This document shows, one piece after another, positions 14,219 through 15,582 of a stretch of 15,582 bases of DNA (positions within the stretch are counted from its first letter, which is position 1; the number at the start of each line of letters is the position of its first letter). The position numbers and the translations under genes are program-made. The notes below the pieces were generated by a model that was not told where the DNA came from, searched no databases, and worked only from the letters and a program-made list of their open reading frames with translations. The stretch spans positions 1-15,582 of the forward strand of contig PKRJ01000072.1 in assembly GCA_017577365.1 (NCBI GenBank). Reading direction: 5' to 3'. The DNA comes from Gammaproteobacteria bacterium (GTDB lineage: Bacteria > Pseudomonadota > Gammaproteobacteria > Steroidobacterales > Rariloculaceae).

Positions 14219-15582
14219 TCACAGCCACTTCATCAGCCCAAGCTCGTACGGATGCGACAGCGACGGATGGCGCGGCACCGCGCGGATCTCGAAGCTCAGC
14301 GCACCGGCCCACGGCGGCTGATACTCGAGCCGGTAGCGGCAGACGTCGTCTCGCTGCTCGTCCGGCTCGAAAGCCCAGATCGCGGCCGTCTCGTTGCCGA
14401 TGTACGTGAGCCAGCCTTGCGGCCGACGGTTGTCGGCGTAGGCCTGCACTGGCACGGTGAGCTCCGAGCACAGATTGCGATGCAGCACGCACTCGACGCG
14501 GATGTCGTCGGGATGGAGGCCGTTCAGCGTCACGTCGACCTCGAGCTTCACGCGGTCGCCGTACGCGACGACGTCGGGCGCGCCGCCGACCGCCTGCAGC
14601 CGAACGCCTGGCCAGCGCGCACGAACGCGCGCCTTCCACTCGGCGAGCTCGCGCGCGCCGCGATAGCTGTCGGCGCGGACGCGCCGGCCGTGCGCGGCGG
14701 CGGGGCCGTAGAAGAGCCGCGCGTAGTCGTGCAGCACGCGCACGCTGTTGAAGCGCGGCAACACCGACGCCATCGACCGCTTGCACTTCTCGACCCATCC
14801 CGGCGAATAGCCGAGCTTCGGATCGCGGGCGTAGTAGAGGGGGATCACGTCGTCCTGCAGGATCTCGTAGAGCGTAACCGCATCCTGCCGATCGCGCTCG
14901 TTCGCGTCGTCGTGATTCACGTAAGGCGGGATCGCCCAGCCGTTCTCGCCGTCGTAACCTTCGGCCCACCAGCCGTCGAGCACGCTCAGGTTGATCGTGC
15001 CGTTGATCGCCGCCTTCATGCCGGACGTCCCGCTCGCCTCGAACGGGTAGATCGGATTGTTGAGCCATACGTCGACGCCCGACACGAGCGAACGGCTCAA
15101 GCCCGTGTCATAGCCCTCGAGCAACAGGATGCGGCCGAGGAACGGCGGCTGATTCGAGATCCGGTGGATCTCGCGCATCATCCATTGCCCGGGCTCGTCG
15201 GCAGGATGGGCCTTGCCGGCGAAGATGAAGAGCACGGGCCTCTGCTCGTCGGACACGAGCGTCTCGAGCCAGGAGAGATCGTTGAAGAGGAGCGTCGCTC
15301 GCTTGTACGTCGCGAAACGCCGCGCGAAGCCGATCGTCAGGACGTTCGGGTTATCCGGATCGACGAGCTCCGACAGCCGATGGATGTGCGCCTCGCTCAA
15401 GCCGTTCCGCGTGTACTGAAGCGCGAGGCGCTTTCGGACGACCGACAGCATCTCGCTCTTCACGCGCTGATTCGTGTACCAGAAGCGCTCGTCGGGGATA
15501 TCGAGAATCCGCTCCATCAGCGAGCGGTCCATCATGCGCTGCTGCCAGCCGGGTCCGAGATGCTCGTCGAGCAGATCGACCC
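14219..15582 (-). CDS. glgP: Alpha-glucan (glycogen) phosphorylase, C-terminal part
   Basis: Releases glucose 1-phosphate from the non-reducing ends of alpha-1,4-glucans, using pyridoxal phosphate. Only the C-terminal 454 or so residues are in the window: the frame is open through 15582 (LLDEHLGPGWQQR precedes the first internal Met at 15535), so the true start lies beyond the edge. Visible motifs: the FARRFATYKRA sugar-phosphate region, then PFEASGTSGMKAAINGT, whose Lys is the PLP-binding residue, followed by LSVLDGWWAEGYDGENGW. This pattern, with TSGMKA in place of the E. coli TGNMKF, and the C-terminal domain past the PLP site fit the mycobacterial/archaeal-type GT35 enzymes, not E. coli MalP/GlgP. 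It is the most upstream visible gene of the leftward glycogen cluster. Confidence 0.94.
   Translation of the reverse strand, partial: VDLLDEHLGPGWQQRMMDRSLMERILDIPDERFWYTNQRVKSEMLSVVRKRLALQYTRNGLSEAHIHRLSELVDPDNPNVLTIGFARRFATYKRATLLFNDLSWLETLVSDEQRPVLFIFAGKAHPADEPGQWMMREIHRISNQPPFLGRILLLEGYDTGLSRSLVSGVDVWLNNPIYPFEASGTSGMKAAINGTINLSVLDGWWAEGYDGENGWAIPPYVNHDDANERDRQDAVTLYEILQDDVIPLYYARDPKLGYSPGWVEKCKRSMASVLPRFNSVRVLHDYARLFYGPAAAHGRRVRADSYRGARELAEWKARVRARWPGVRLQAVGGAPDVVAYGDRVKLEVDVTLNGLHPDDIRVECVLHRNLCSELTVPVQAYADNRRPQGWLTYIGNETAAIWAFEPDEQRDDVCRYRLEYQPPWAGALSFEIRAVPRHPSLSHPYELGLMKWL

Noticed and set aside
1..15582. CRISPR arrays, insertion sequences, tRNA or rRNA genes, attachment sites
   Set aside because: No spaced repeat arrays, transposase motifs, terminal inverted repeats or RNA gene signatures were seen by eye.

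Overview
The window is GC-rich and almost fully coding, with long antisense shadow frames. Gene types (hexameric, Gram-negative-type citrate synthase, RluE-like pseudouridine synthase, an envelope Cu/Zn superoxide dismutase lipoprotein, enterobacterial-type GlgC) point to a high-GC Proteobacterium, most likely a gammaproteobacterium. This is inferred from protein character only; no rRNA or tRNA is present to confirm it.

Layout. (1) Positions 1-3066, minus strand: a likely operon encoding an 80-residue acidic-tailed protein, a C39-like cysteine peptidase, a RimK-family ATP-grasp ligase with an RLAN-type N-terminus, and the N-terminal third of a GCS2 (glutamate-cysteine ligase-like) enzyme, which is interrupted by TGA close to the window edge. 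A near-consensus sigma-70 promoter (TTGACA, 16 bp, TATAGT) lies in front of it. (2) Positions 3407-8655, plus strand: citrate synthase (gltA), glycogen synthase (glgA), an alpha/beta hydrolase fused to an OmpR/PhoB-type winged helix, a 33-residue membrane protein, and a SodC-like lipoprotein. A three-copy direct repeat with 11-bp period sits between the regulator and the small membrane gene. A textbook sigma-54 -24/-12 element sits in front of sodC. (3) Positions 8678-15582, minus strand: glycogen phosphorylase (runs off the window), debranching enzyme glgX, rRNA pseudouridine synthase rluE, glgC and malQ. The glgC-malQ pair has its own promoter, overlapped by a palindrome.

How the genes work together. 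GlgC makes ADP-glucose, GlgA polymerises it, and GlgP, GlgX and MalQ break down and reshuffle the polymer. No branching enzyme (glgB) is in view. GltA, 25 bp ahead of glgA, may tie central carbon flux to storage. The first operon looks like a peptide or amide-bond modification system: two amide-forming enzymes, a protease, and a small protein that could be a partner. The regulator, small membrane protein and SodC may form an envelope or oxidative-stress patch, but that link is inference from proximity and regulatory motifs.
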